Counted from the stretch's first letter, positions 47,272-56,608 are shown. The stretch: DNA of 64,000 bases from Paenibacillus vini (GCF_018403325.1 NZ_BOSL01000005.1:1-64000), one strand, 5' to 3'. Notes: generated by a model not told the origin, from the letters alone. A program made the numbers and translations.

Positions 47272-48522
47272 ATGGTCAGGGACGAAAGAATCGGGATCGT
47301 GGGTGCGGGAATCTCCGGGGTTACGCTTGCCCATGAACTAGCCAAGAAAGGTTATTCTCATGTGACGATCATGGAGAAAGAAGACCGGGTGGGCGGCAAA
47401 TGCCACTCGATTGAATATAAGGGCAAAACCTATGAAATGGGGGCTTTAATCGGACTGCCGTCGTATAAGATGACGATGGAGCTCATGAAGGAGTTCGGTT
47501 TGAAAGAGAGCGGCCCTTTACTAGAGCGCGGTTTTTTTAACAGGGAAGGGCATAAAATCTCGCAGATTCCAAAGGAGCAGATGTCGGATTTTGCTAAAGA
47601 GTTTAAGCGGCTGCCGGCACTGTTTGGCAGATACGAGTCGCTTAAAGCTCCCGGTCTGGAGCATATTCCCTCGGACCTCTGCAAGCCTTTCGCTTGCTGG
47701 TGCGATGAAAATGGGCTGTTCGTGCTCAAACAGGTGTTCATGCACTATTTCAGCGCTTTTGGTTATGGCAGCATTGATGAGGTTCCCGCTGCTTATGTCA
47801 TGAAGCTGCTCAATGTCGATAATCTGATGTCTTTCATTGAGATTACACCGATGATCACCTGGCCTCAGGGAGTAACCGATTTGGTAAAATGCATGGGCGA
47901 CAGGGCATCCGATCTGCGGCTCACCTGCGAGGTGAATCGTATTGCGCGGGAGGCGCCGGGTAAAGTGAGGGTGGAGACGAATCAAGGGAATCTCTATTTT
48001 GACAAAGTGATTTACACGGCCTCACTGCGGGACCTGCCGGACAAGACTGATCTGGAGGAGGAAGACCGCAAGCTGCTTAAGAAAATATTCCACGAACGAT
48101 TCCGGGTTTATGCTTACAGGGTCGACAACATCCCCAAGCTGTCGGGTTACATTCCGGGGAATATGGGACCGGACAACAGAGGACGAATGATGGCCTGGTA
48201 TTACAGGTGGGCGGATCTGGAGGAGAGCGATCTTCTTACCATTTACGTGGCCGAGAATGAAGAGATGAGCGAGTCGGAGATGCGGGAGAGTATTGAAGCC
48301 ACGCTCGCCAGCCTGGGAGGGAAGAATATCCGGCTCTACATGATGAAATGCTGGAACCATTTCCCGCACGTGGATACGGCGGCACTGCAAAGAGGATTCT
48401 ATACCCAGCTTGAACGTGCGCAAGGGAAGTACGGCATCTATTTTGCCGGGGAGATCATGAATTTTCCGACGCTGGAGAATTGTATTATTTATGCCAAGGC
48501 ATTGGTGGAACGCTATTTTTGA
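47272..48522 (+). CDS. FAD-dependent amine-oxidase-like protein
   Basis: Flavoprotein of 416 residues. The N terminus holds the dinucleotide-binding GAGISGVTLAHEL (residues about 10-22) followed by 'EKEDRVGGKCHSIEYKGKTYEMGA', the signature of flavin amine oxidases and protoporphyrinogen-oxidase-like enzymes. The C terminus has the second FAD segment 'GIYFAGEIMNFPTLENCIIYAKALVE'. No signal peptide. The substrate is unknown. AAGGAG precedes ATG 47272, six bases after the stop of the transposase-derived gene; the two form a translationally linked pair. Confidence 0.85.
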   Translation: MVRDERIGIVGAGISGVTLAHELAKKGYSHVTIMEKEDRVGGKCHSIEYKGKTYEMGALIGLPSYKMTMELMKEFGLKESGPLLERGFFNREGHKISQIPKEQMSDFAKEFKRLPALFGRYESLKAPGLEHIPSDLCKPFACWCDENGLFVLKQVFMHYFSAFGYGSIDEVPAAYVMKLLNVDNLMSFIEITPMITWPQGVTDLVKCMGDRASDLRLTCEVNRIAREAPGKVRVETNQGNLYFDKVIYTASLRDLPDKTDLEEEDRKLLKKIFHERFRVYAYRVDNIPKLSGYIPGNMGPDNRGRMMAWYYRWADLEESDLLTIYVAENEEMSESEMRESIEATLASLGGKNIRLYMMKCWNHFPHVDTAALQRGFYTQLERAQGKYGIYFAGEIMNFPTLENCIIYAKALVERYF

Positions 48523-48771
48523 TCTGTCATAATGTGTCGAAATACGCGATTATTTTACTTTGATGATTTGTTTACACTTTAAGTTTAAAAATACCGCGTC
48601 CCATGTGGGTTTGTGATAGAAAGAACTCCTGATAGGATGTGTAAACCTATCTTGAAAGCAAAGTCCGCCAGCCCTTGTGTGGCAAGCCTTTCCCTGATTT
48701 GAAGACAAATCGCCAAACCGCTATATTCAAGGCAGGAAGCGATTTCATGAAGAAGTTAGGGAGGGTTATGC

Positions 48772-49686
48772 ATGTTTTTATTCGAAGCTATGCCTTGGTA
48801 CTCCGTCCTGATGTGGTTTGTGGTACTCGGAGGCTTAATGCTTGTGAATGAACTGGCGCGAATGAGTAAATGGGTTTCGATATTACTCTTTCTCGCTCTG
48901 CCGATTGTTCTAACTATTGCTGTTTGGCCAAATACGGCCGGAGAAGGTTCCAGCGTCGGCACCTGGTTTCATTGGGTGAAGGTCTATTCCGCACTGGCGG
49001 GCTGTCTCGGATTTATGGCTTTAAGGTATGTCAAAGGATGGGATAAGAACAAATATGTGTTGATGTTTCCGGCAATCATTCTGGCAGTTAATATTCTTGA
49101 AGCCGTAATCCGGGATTTTCAGGTATATCGTTTAAACGGTATCGTCGACGGCGTAATGATGATCGGCGGGCCATGGAATATTATGAACGGAATTGCCGGA
49201 TTGCTGAACATTATTACGATCTCCGGCTGGATGGGGATTGTGGTCAGCAAGGGCCGGTCCAAGGATATGATCTGGCCGGATCAGCTCTGGTTTTGGATCA
49301 TCGCTTATGATATTTGGAATTTCGCCTATGTGTATAACTGTGTATCCGACCATTCGTTCTACGCAGGGGCCGCATTGCTCATCTCCTGTACGATTCCGGC
49401 CTTCTTCTTTAAAAAGGGAGCATGGCTGCAGCATCGGGCTCAAACTCTGGCAATTTGGATGATGTTTACAATGTCCTTCCCGATGTTTGTCGGGGAATCC
49501 AAGTTTGCGGTTCAATCCTCTCACAGCGAAACGGCATTGTGGGTAGTAAGCGCATTGTCGCTGGCTGCGAATATCGCGGTATTCGTTTACCATGTGTACA
49601 AAATTACCAAGCATAAACGTAATCCGCTCAAAGTGGAAGTGTATACCGATTTGAAAGCCTATAAAGCGATTGCCGAGCAGAATTAA
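48772..49686 (+). CDS. DUF5692 membrane protein
   Basis: Protein of 304 residues with about eight membrane helices covering nearly the whole chain, rich in Trp and Met ('WFHWVKVYSALAGCLGFMALRYVKGW', 'LWFWIIAYDIWNFAYVYNC'), and a short polar C-terminal tail. Recognised as DUF5692; function unknown. Ribosome site AGGGAGGG. It lies 249 bases after the FAD gene, probably with its own promoter. Confidence 0.75.
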   Translation: MFLFEAMPWYSVLMWFVVLGGLMLVNELARMSKWVSILLFLALPIVLTIAVWPNTAGEGSSVGTWFHWVKVYSALAGCLGFMALRYVKGWDKNKYVLMFPAIILAVNILEAVIRDFQVYRLNGIVDGVMMIGGPWNIMNGIAGLLNIITISGWMGIVVSKGRSKDMIWPDQLWFWIIAYDIWNFAYVYNCVSDHSFYAGAALLISCTIPAFFFKKGAWLQHRAQTLAIWMMFTMSFPMFVGESKFAVQSSHSETALWVVSALSLAANIAVFVYHVYKITKHKRNPLKVEVYTDLKAYKAIAEQN

Positions 49687-49742
49687 GGCTTCGGATCCGG
49701 CCTGCTCACTGTAAGGCTGGAGAAATAAGTCTCATCAAAAAA

Positions 49743-49774
49743 AGCCCCGCACCAGAATTTCCTGGTTCGGGGCT
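49743..49774. terminator. Terminator between DUF5692 and tdk
   Basis: AGCCCCG (49743-49749) and CGGGGCT (49768-49774) with an inner CCAG/CTGG stem. A-run before and TTGTC after; serves both convergent genes. Confidence 0.75.
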
Positions 49775-49794
49775 CTTGTCATAAGAGGTATTCG

Positions 49795-50388
49795 TTACAA
49801 TGGCGGGTTGGTATGGCATTTGCGGCATACCGGATAATAGGACTCGTTGCCGCCGATCTGGATTTGCTCACCTGTATATACGGGTTTGCCGTCTTCGACG
49901 CGCAGGTTCATCGTTGCTTTGCGCGCACAGAACCAGCAGATGGTCTTCATTTCTTCTATTTTATCCGCATAAATGAGCAGTTGACGGCTGCCCTCAAACA
50001 AATGATTCTGAAAATCGTTCTTCAAACCGAATGCCATGACCGGGATATCCAACTCATCGACGATCCGGACCAACTGGAGAATGCTGTCTTCGTTTAAAAA
50101 CTGGCATTCGTCGATAAGCACGCAGTACAATTTGGGACTATGATCCCGCACGATTCCGAAAATATCCGTATCTTCGGCAATCGGAATCGCTTCTCTGCGA
50201 AGTCCGATCCGGGAAGAGACAAATCCGACTTCATCCCGGTTGTCCAGGGCGGACGTGAAGATGAGAACTGGCTTGTTCTGCTCCTCGTAATTGTGGGCTA
50301 CCTTCAAAATTTCAATCGATTTCCCGCTGTTCATCGCTCCATATTTAAAAAACAACTGTGCCAATGGGGACTTCCTCTCTGTATTCAT
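49795..50388 (-). CDS. tdk: Thymidine kinase
   Basis: Salvage enzyme phosphorylating thymidine with ATP; 197 residues, usual size. P-loop [12 protein letters not shown]-type box LIDECQFL, lasso region, and the zinc-binding cysteines CWFC and CRKC in the C-terminal part are all present. Start ATG 50388 (MNTERKSP); an earlier in-frame start adds ten residues and neither has a clear ribosome site. Lone gene. Confidence 0.93.
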   Translation of the reverse strand: MNTERKSPLAQLFFKYGAMNSGKSIEILKVAHNYEEQNKPVLIFTSALDNRDEVGFVSSRIGLRREAIPIAEDTDIFGIVRDHSPKLYCVLIDECQFLNEDSILQLVRIVDELDIPVMAFGLKNDFQNHLFEGSRQLLIYADKIEEMKTICWFCARKATMNLRVEDGKPVYTGEQIQIGGNESYYPVCRKCHTNPPL

Positions 50389-50581
50389 ATCGCTTGAAGC
50401 TTTATATACAAAACACAATTATTTTATCATAATTCAGGTCGATGGTGAGCCCATTATACTGAATGGAATGAAGGGATTTTTTGTAATACCGCTTGCCAAA
50501 TGGCTGCAGTGAGTCTATCATGGTTTTTGCCATAAAAAAGAAATGGATATGGTACGGCTGTAGCAGAAGGGGATAAACGCA

Positions 50582-51454
50582 ATGCGTGAAAATAATGAAT
50601 TTAAAATAGATTCCTCCGGTGAACTCCGGGATCATCTGCAGGGCGACTGCGAGAACTGCTTCGGCTTATGCTGTGTGGCGCTGCCATATGCGGCATCGTC
50701 AGATTTTGCGGCCGATAAGGATGCGGGTACGCCATGCCCGAATCTGCAATCGGATTTCCGCTGCGGCGTTCATACGACCCTCCGGGACCGGGGCTTCCGC
50801 GGCTGCACGGTTTACGATTGCTTCGGCGCCGGGCAAAAAGTTTCTCAGGATACCTTCGGCGGGCAACATTGGCGCCAAGCTCCGGAATCGGCCAAGCAAA
50901 TGTATGAGGTGTTTCCGGTGATGTGGCAGCTGCATGAGCTGCTCTGGTATCTGACGGAAGCCCTGGCGATGCCAGCTGCGAAGTCCATTCACGGGCAGCT
51001 TCAGGCTGCGCTTGAGGAGACGTTGCGACTCACCGATTTGAGCTCGGACGAGCTGTTGCGGGTAGAGGTAGGGCTGCACCGGGCGGAGGTCAACTCACTG
51101 CTGCTGCAAACGAGCGAGCTGGTCCGGGGCGAAGCCCGCCGCCGGCACAAAGGCCCGTTGAATCCGCCCAAGAAGAAGCTGGGCCGGGGAGCGGATCTCA
51201 TCGGGGCGAACCTGAAGGGAGCCGACATGAGATACGCCAACCTTCGCGGGGCTTATCTGATTGCAGCGGATCTTCGTGGAGCCGACTTGCGAGCGGCTGA
51301 CCTGATCGGAGCGGATTTCCGCGATGCGGACATCCGGGGGGCCGATCTTACCGGCAGCCTCTTCGTCACCCAGGTTCAGCTTAACGCGGCCAAGGGCGAC
51401 GCCGCGACCAAGCTGCCTCCGGGACTTGGACGGCCGGGCCACTGGTCGGCATAG
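50582..51454 (+). CDS. Pentapeptide-repeat protein with Cys-rich N terminus
   Basis: Protein of 290 residues in three parts. Residues about 15-85 carry a cysteine cluster (GDCENCFGLCC, then single Cys in TPCPN, FRCGV, RGCTVYDCFG) suited to a metal or Fe-S site. Residues 90-200 are helical. Residues about 200-265 form roughly a dozen pentapeptide repeats of A(D/N)LxG type (GADLIGANLKGADMRYANLRG and on), folding as a right-handed quadrilateral helix. Function unknown. Ribosome site AGAAGGGG; terminator follows. Confidence 0.85.
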   Translation: MRENNEFKIDSSGELRDHLQGDCENCFGLCCVALPYAASSDFAADKDAGTPCPNLQSDFRCGVHTTLRDRGFRGCTVYDCFGAGQKVSQDTFGGQHWRQAPESAKQMYEVFPVMWQLHELLWYLTEALAMPAAKSIHGQLQAALEETLRLTDLSSDELLRVEVGLHRAEVNSLLLQTSELVRGEARRRHKGPLNPPKKKLGRGADLIGANLKGADMRYANLRGAYLIAADLRGADLRAADLIGADFRDADIRGADLTGSLFVTQVQLNAAKGDAATKLPPGLGRPGHWSA

Positions 51455-51479
51455 GTTATTTGCCGAGCGCATAGAAAAA

Positions 51480-51516
51480 ACAGGCATTCCCGCAAAGCGG
51501 GGTGCCTGTTTTTTTG
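51480..51516. terminator. Terminator between pentapeptide and TelA genes
   Basis: ACAGGCATTCCCGC and GCGGGGTGCCTGT (51480-51509) pair with one small mismatch and are followed by seven T; an A-run precedes, so both convergent operons may use it. Confidence 0.8.
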
Positions 51517-51533
51517 TTAAAATAAGTGCTATT

Positions 51534-52676
51534 TTACAGACCCAAACGCTGCCCCTTCTCGAGCCGCTGGATCTGCTGCTCACCGCTGTCCGCCATTTCG
51601 CGGAACTGGATGATCGTATCGCGCATTTTTGGCAGGGCTTCCTGCTTATAGGTACTGATCGAATCGAAGGCCGACAGCACATCGGCAAAGGCCTGCTTCA
51701 GCGTATCCACGGAAATGCTGGTTTCAAGCGATTGCTTCTGGATGGCTGCGCCTTGATCTTTCAGCATTCTTGAAGTGCTGCTGATCAGTTGGTCCGTCGT
51801 TTGGTTCAGCAGCTCGATTTTCTTCAGGACGATCCGTTGATTGTAAAGAGCGCTGGCGACAGTGACGGAAATCTTCAACGCGGAGACGGTCACGTTCTTG
51901 GCCCGGTCAACGCCGCGAATCAGCTCCTTGTTATTGCGGATGACGACCTCGATCGCCATAATGCCCTGCTGGTTCACGACCAGCATTTGCTGCAGGTCCA
52001 TAACGCGCTGGCGGAGCGGGAACAACACTTCCTCCGTAATGAACCGGATTTTATCCTCGGATTCCTGCCGTTGCTTGGCGGCTTCCAATTGGTTTTCGAT
52101 CTCCGTGTCCATCAGCATGCCGAGCTGAATTTCCTTTTGCAGCTTTTTGGTCAACTCGCGCAAAGCCTGCTGTTCGAATTCCAGGGTCGTATTATCATTT
52201 TTCAAAGTGGATTTGCCCTTATCAAGCGACACAATGATATCGGAGATAACGGCATCCGCCTTCTCAAACTTGGCAAAATAGCTCCGGAGCGGGTTGAATA
52301 TTTTACCCAGGAATCCGGTTTTGGCAAAGTCGACTACGCTGGGATCCAGATCTTTGAGCTGAAGGTGCAGCTCCGTCAAGCCCTTGGCGACTTGGCCGCC
52401 GTCATCCCCGGTTTTGGACAGTTTGCCTACAGACACCTGCAACAAGGAGTTCTTCTCGGAGGAAGACTTCATCGTATTCATACCGAAGCTATCGATGGAA
52501 TGCAGGATTTCTTTGCGCTTCTCCAAAGATTCGATATCAAGCTCCAAAATAGCGTTGACGTTATTCGAAGCCAAAAGCTGGAGCTCCGACACCTCTTCCG
52601 GTTCAGGCTGGACCTGCTCCTCGATTGCGTTTTTCAATTGCTCGGGACTTACGACTTCCATGCTGAATGCTGACAA
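51534..52676 (-). CDS. TelA-family toxic anion resistance protein
   Basis: Cytoplasmic, almost entirely helical protein of 380 residues, matching the TelA/YceH family ('GFLGKIFNPLRSYFAKFEKADAVISDIIVSLDKGKSTLKNDN', 'LEAAKQRQESEDKIRFITEEVLFPLRQRVMDLQQMLVVNQQG'). Family members are linked to resistance to tellurite, cell-wall antibiotics or bacteriocins, with no known biochemical activity. A TTG start at 52676 follows GGAGGGG. Last of three genes with the VWA protein and a membrane protein. Confidence 0.9.
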   Translation of the reverse strand: MSAFSMEVVSPEQLKNAIEEQVQPEPEEVSELQLLASNNVNAILELDIESLEKRKEILHSIDSFGMNTMKSSSEKNSLLQVSVGKLSKTGDDGGQVAKGLTELHLQLKDLDPSVVDFAKTGFLGKIFNPLRSYFAKFEKADAVISDIIVSLDKGKSTLKNDNTTLEFEQQALRELTKKLQKEIQLGMLMDTEIENQLEAAKQRQESEDKIRFITEEVLFPLRQRVMDLQQMLVVNQQGIMAIEVVIRNNKELIRGVDRAKNVTVSALKISVTVASALYNQRIVLKKIELLNQTTDQLISSTSRMLKDQGAAIQKQSLETSISVDTLKQAFADVLSAFDSISTYKQEALPKMRDTIIQFREMADSGEQQIQRLEKGQRLGL

Positions 52677-52704
52677 TAAAAACCCCTCCTCGAATTCAAT
52701 ATAA

Positions 52705-54393
52705 TTACATCTGAACGTTGAGCAAATTGCCGATCTTGTATACTACATCGTCCGTATCCGCATTGATGCTGGCCGCCTCGTTAATGCTCGAAATGCTTTC
52801 AAGCGCTTTGATGTTGGCGTTGTACCCGATCGTGTAAATCGGAATTTTATAATTTTCAATCAATCCTCTGATATCTTTGAGCGAATGGCCTTCATTGGTC
52901 TCCCCATCACTTAATACAAAGATCAGCGGCTTCACGTCCGGGTTTGCAGCCAATTCATCCTGCAGCATTTTAATGGCTACCACAATGCCGTCAAACGTCG
53001 CCGTTCCCCCGCCGGCCTGAAGACTGTTAATCGCGCCAACGAACATGGACTGCTGATTCGTGTCGTACTTCCCGATCGGAAGATTGATCGTTACATTGTC
53101 GGCGTAAGATACGAAACCGATGCTATTGTCCCGTCCCAAATACTTTTGGCCCGTTAATAACGATTCCTTCAGGCGATTCAGCGGCTCGCCGTCCATGCTC
53201 CCGGAGACATCCGCTACGAATACCGCAGCGATCGGCTTGTTTCCGTCCTTTTTCTCTTTCCACAGCTTCTGGGCGGAGGAGAGGAGGGTGCCGTCAACGG
53301 CCGGAACCTCGGAACGATAATTTTCAAGCTCATTAAAGCCTTTGTCTTTAGCCAGCTTCTGATATTTCTCTTGCCCGGCAAAATCGGCGAACTGCTTGAT
53401 GATTTCCTGTTTGTCTGCGGAGAGATCCCCGAGCGCATAAAGCGGGCTGTCATGTCTCACGCCAAAGGGGGTGAATACATATCCGCTTTTGAAATCCGCT
53501 GCGTTGAGGTAGGTCTGGTACTCTAAAACAAAAGCATCCAGCATCCCCGTTTTGGCGGCTTCACGCATTTGCAGCGTAGTGGAGGCGATGAACGGTACGT
53601 TCGCCTGGAATTTTTCAAAACCCTGCACAGCTTTATCGCCAAGGAGGTCGGAGCTGTCAAACGTCCCGAGTGCAGTCACCAGGAAGTTCAATCCTGTCGA
53701 GCTGGCAAAAGGATCGGTGTAACCCATGGACAGTTCGTTGCCCGCGATCGCATCCGTAATGGTTTTGATATTGACGGAGCCGTAGTTATCCACCAGTTCA
53801 TCATATTTGGCCTTGCTCGATACGATGCCTGCGACATTCCCGACCAGTCGCTCCGTGACTAATTCGGCTTTGATTCCTTGAGCCTTGACCATTTCACCCC
53901 ACAGCTCATTGGACGGAGTGAAGGCATCCGGAACATATTTGCCGGATTTGATGTAATCCGTCGCGGTCCCGGAAGCGATATTTCGTATCTTGACGGAGAC
54001 CTGGCTTCCGTTCACCGTGATTTTCGCTTTGTTGAAGTCCTCCGCCACCTCGTTCAGCCATCCGTCGATTCCGGTGCCCGATTTTTCAGGAGAAGAGAAG
54101 ATTTCCACAAAGCTGTCCGTCGTGTTCTCTACCGATATGGGAAACTTGGAGATATCGGGCAAAGAGTCGCCGACATTGACCGGATCCAGGTCGATCTGGC
54201 CCTTGAGCGGTTCAGCAGTAGAGACTCCGATATTGTTGTACATTTTATCCAGCTTTTTAGCCGCATCTTCGGTAGTGATCTCCGTCTGGGATTTGCCCAG
54301 ATTAGACGTTAAAGTGATTCCAAAATAGACGAGCGCAAAAACCGCCGCAGCGATGATTGCCAACACCAGAAATGCCTTACCCTTCTTTGCCAT
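52705..54393 (-). CDS. Membrane-anchored VWA-domain protein with binding-protein-like domain
   Basis: Protein of 562 residues. An N-terminal membrane helix (about 6-28, no lipobox Cys) leads to an extracytoplasmic region of about 350 residues resembling a family-1 solute-binding protein ('INGWLNEVAEDFNKAKITVNG'-type strand, 'GKYVPDAFTPSNELWGEMV', 'GYTDPFASSTGLNFLVTAL'). The last 170 residues are a von Willebrand A domain with a complete MIDAS start DVSGSMDG (Asp395), GTATFDG and 'LSDGETNEG'. I chose ATG 54393 (MAKKGK), six bases after GGGAG; ATG 54399 sits on the ribosome site. Probably binds metal-dependent protein partners at the cell surface. In operon with 54407 and TelA. Confidence 0.85.
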   Translation of the reverse strand: MAKKGKAFLVLAIIAAAVFALVYFGITLTSNLGKSQTEITTEDAAKKLDKMYNNIGVSTAEPLKGQIDLDPVNVGDSLPDISKFPISVENTTDSFVEIFSSPEKSGTGIDGWLNEVAEDFNKAKITVNGSQVSVKIRNIASGTATDYIKSGKYVPDAFTPSNELWGEMVKAQGIKAELVTERLVGNVAGIVSSKAKYDELVDNYGSVNIKTITDAIAGNELSMGYTDPFASSTGLNFLVTALGTFDSSDLLGDKAVQGFEKFQANVPFIASTTLQMREAAKTGMLDAFVLEYQTYLNAADFKSGYVFTPFGVRHDSPLYALGDLSADKQEIIKQFADFAGQEKYQKLAKDKGFNELENYRSEVPAVDGTLLSSAQKLWKEKKDGNKPIAAVFVADVSGSMDGEPLNRLKESLLTGQKYLGRDNSIGFVSYADNVTINLPIGKYDTNQQSMFVGAINSLQAGGGTATFDGIVVAIKMLQDELAANPDVKPLIFVLSDGETNEGHSLKDIRGLIENYKIPIYTIGYNANIKALESISSINEAASINADTDDVVYKIGNLLNVQM

Positions 54394-54406
54394 TCTCATC
54401 TCCCTT

Positions 54407-55156
54407 TCATTGCTTATAAAATTTAGTTTGATTAATCAGTGCGTCGATTTCCTTCATGCAGGGCATATCCTCGATCTCTTTATAATCCGCGCTTCCCAAT
54501 TGGGCCATTTCGAGCAGCAGCTTATCGAGCTTGAGTAAAATTTCTTCGTTTGCACCGAGATACCCGGATACAAAGTCCAAATACTCGTTGTATAGCTTAG
54601 TCTTTTCCTGTACCAGCTTATTGGAGAACCTTCCTGAATTTTGCTCGGCGGCAAAGGCGGAAAATTCCGAAGCATCGAAAACGCCGAGTTTATTCAGAAT
54701 GCCCCTTACATTAAGATAGAACAGCTTTTCGACTTCAAAAATGACGGATTTGAACTTCTGGTAGCTTAATTCGGTTGGATCGAATCGCTGGCTCAGCACA
54801 TCCAGCAGGGTGTTCCTTTTCTTGTCGATTCTGTCCAGTTGATCCAAGGCAAGAAGGATATCTTTCTTCAACACCTTGATATCCCTGTAATGATAGAGAG
54901 CGTTTATGTAATCCTCATGACTTTGTATGTCCTTTACGGGAGGAGGGGCGGAGGTCTTAAACAGCAAGACATAACTCCCATAAATAAGCACAAGGAAACT
55001 GATTACCAGCAAGGTTACGCCGAATGCGGTTTGGATCACGCTATCTCCACCGATCTGGACCCCCAATAACCCGGGTGATAAAACTACAATGTTCAGGAGC
55101 ACCACACCGACAATTAATCCTAGCAGTTTAAATAATCTCGAATTGTTCAAATTCAC
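54407..55156 (-). CDS. Unknown two-helix membrane protein of the TelA operon
   Basis: Protein of 249 residues. Two membrane helices (about 9-32 and 42-66) are followed by a charged, helical, probably coiled-coil cytoplasmic part with heptad-like Leu/Ile spacing ('VLKKDILLALDQLDRIDKKRNTLLDVL', 'EEILLKLDKLLLEMAQL'). I do not recognise a family. It heads an operon of three: this gene, the VWA protein 13 bases later, then TelA. The layout suggests it links the outside VWA protein to cytoplasmic TelA. Confidence 0.75.
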   Translation of the reverse strand: MNLNNSRLFKLLGLIVGVVLLNIVVLSPGLLGVQIGGDSVIQTAFGVTLLVISFLVLIYGSYVLLFKTSAPPPVKDIQSHEDYINALYHYRDIKVLKKDILLALDQLDRIDKKRNTLLDVLSQRFDPTELSYQKFKSVIFEVEKLFYLNVRGILNKLGVFDASEFSAFAAEQNSGRFSNKLVQEKTKLYNEYLDFVSGYLGANEEILLKLDKLLLEMAQLGSADYKEIEDMPCMKEIDALINQTKFYKQ

Positions 55157-55498
55157 ACCTCCCTCGATAGTACATAAAGTATTCCTGCCATTTCGCGCAC
55201 GTTCAGATGACCGAAAGGCTCTTTGTGCTAATTTTATCAGATAATCACTGCGGGGTCCCAGATGTTTCTAATTTAGATCGATAAAAATGTTGCTATTTCT
55301 GAGTTATTACGGATGTACCATGGAAATTGTTTCAAAAATGTACGTTTCGGGATTCTCATGCTAATTCTTCCTGTTAGGTCAAAAGCATTAATTTTTACTA
55401 TAAACCACCCTCTATAACTGCACTCTCCAAAATTTCTTTTATAATAGGTTTAATCATTAATGAATTGCTATATAAGTGACGAAAGAGGAGGACCAGAG
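55157..55498. other. AT-rich divergent spacer
   Basis: This 342-base stretch lies between the divergent TelA operon and SUFU gene. A TATAAT box at 55440-55445 may be the -10 of the SUFU promoter; the -35 region is poor. GAGGAGG before ATG 55499 is the SUFU ribosome site. No gene or structured RNA seen. Confidence 0.45.
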
Positions 55499-56566
55499 AT
55501 GAGCGAGGAACTGGAGATAACTACAGGCTGGGATGCCATTGATCAAGAGGTGGTCAAGATCTATGGGGACCAGGAGCCAAAGCATTACGGAACGCTAATT
55601 TCTTATGCGTTGGGCGGGCCGGATCCCTTGGACGGAATTAGTGCGTATAAGGCGGAAGAGCCGGTTCCTCATTGGCATTTCGTGACTTATGGATTTACGG
55701 AATTGTATGAAAAAGAATCGGAGCATGCGGAAGACAGCGGATACGGCTTTGAATTGACTTTTCGACTGGTCCGGGACACCGAGGAAGAGGAGCCGCCAGG
55801 ATGGGCGCTGAATCTGCTTCAAAATATGGGGAGATACGTGTTTAACAGCGGCAACGTCTTTAGAGCCGGGGATTATTTGGACGCTAACGGCCCTATATGC
55901 ATGGATGCCGACACGAAGCTGACCGCGCTGGCCTTTGTGGAGGATCCGCAGCTTCCGAATATAGATACGCCGAACGGCCGCGTGGAGTTCTTGCAGATGG
56001 TTGGAATTACGGGCGATGAGCTGGAGGCGATGCAGACCTGGAATACATTGGGGGTTCTCTCAACCGGACTTACGTATCTGCCTAAATACATAACCGATCT
56101 GACACGGGAATCGTTGCTTGAGGTTCCCGCCATAGCAGAGGAAGTACAGGCTGGAATGGAACGGGACGGCTCTAATACCGGTTTTCTGTTTGTTGACCAG
56201 CTCGGTTTCGAGCCGGGGAAAAAGGGACTCTTTAGCAAGACCCCGGCCACGTTGAAAATAGGGGCGAAGCAAGCCGAAATTGTCGGTAAATTGCTCCGGG
56301 GACGTATTTTGAAAGGCAAAAAGTTAAGTCTTGTCGGCCCCGACTTCCGGGTCGTATTCACGCCCGGGGAAGCATCGGGATATGAAACCGGCGCCGACAA
56401 CGAAATCACTTTCAGCTTGGATGATAATGCGGCCGCGGAGCTCTCCGGCAAACTAATCCCCAAAGAGTGCCGGTTTGATCTGACCTCCTTAAAAGGAGTA
56501 GCCGTACAAATCTTAAAAACACATATTACCGATCAGGACGGAAACGTAGCTCATACGATCGGGTGA
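55499..56566 (+). CDS. Suppressor-of-fused (SUFU) domain protein
   Basis: Cytoplasmic protein of 355 residues. Residues about 25-190 match the SUFU domain ('HYGTLISYALGGPDPLDGISAY', 'HWHFVTYGFTELY', 'YGFELTFRLVRD', 'PPGWALNLLQNMGRYVF'). In animals this fold binds Gli proteins; bacterial members are seen in immunity proteins of toxin systems and as stand-alone proteins. No toxin gene is adjacent here. A second globular region (about 200-355) is unassigned. Start ATG 55499 behind GAGGAGG; an upstream in-frame ATG at 55460 is weaker. Confidence 0.85.
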   Translation: MSEELEITTGWDAIDQEVVKIYGDQEPKHYGTLISYALGGPDPLDGISAYKAEEPVPHWHFVTYGFTELYEKESEHAEDSGYGFELTFRLVRDTEEEEPPGWALNLLQNMGRYVFNSGNVFRAGDYLDANGPICMDADTKLTALAFVEDPQLPNIDTPNGRVEFLQMVGITGDELEAMQTWNTLGVLSTGLTYLPKYITDLTRESLLEVPAIAEEVQAGMERDGSNTGFLFVDQLGFEPGKKGLFSKTPATLKIGAKQAEIVGKLLRGRILKGKKLSLVGPDFRVVFTPGEASGYETGADNEITFSLDDNAAAELSGKLIPKECRFDLTSLKGVAVQILKTHITDQDGNVAHTIG

Positions 56567-56579
56567 GGCGAAATCGAAG

Positions 56580-56608
56580 GGAGAGTCATCAAAGGGCTCT
56601 CTTTTTTT
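56580..56608 (+). terminator. Terminator after the SUFU gene
   Basis: GGAGAGTC and GGCTCTC pair with one mismatch around an eight- to nine-base loop and are followed by seven T. Confidence 0.6.

Noticed and set aside
46100-47300. Intact insertion sequence around the transposase-like gene
   Set aside because: No terminal inverted repeats or target duplication were found, the first catalytic Asp is missing, and the gene is coupled to a metabolic gene.
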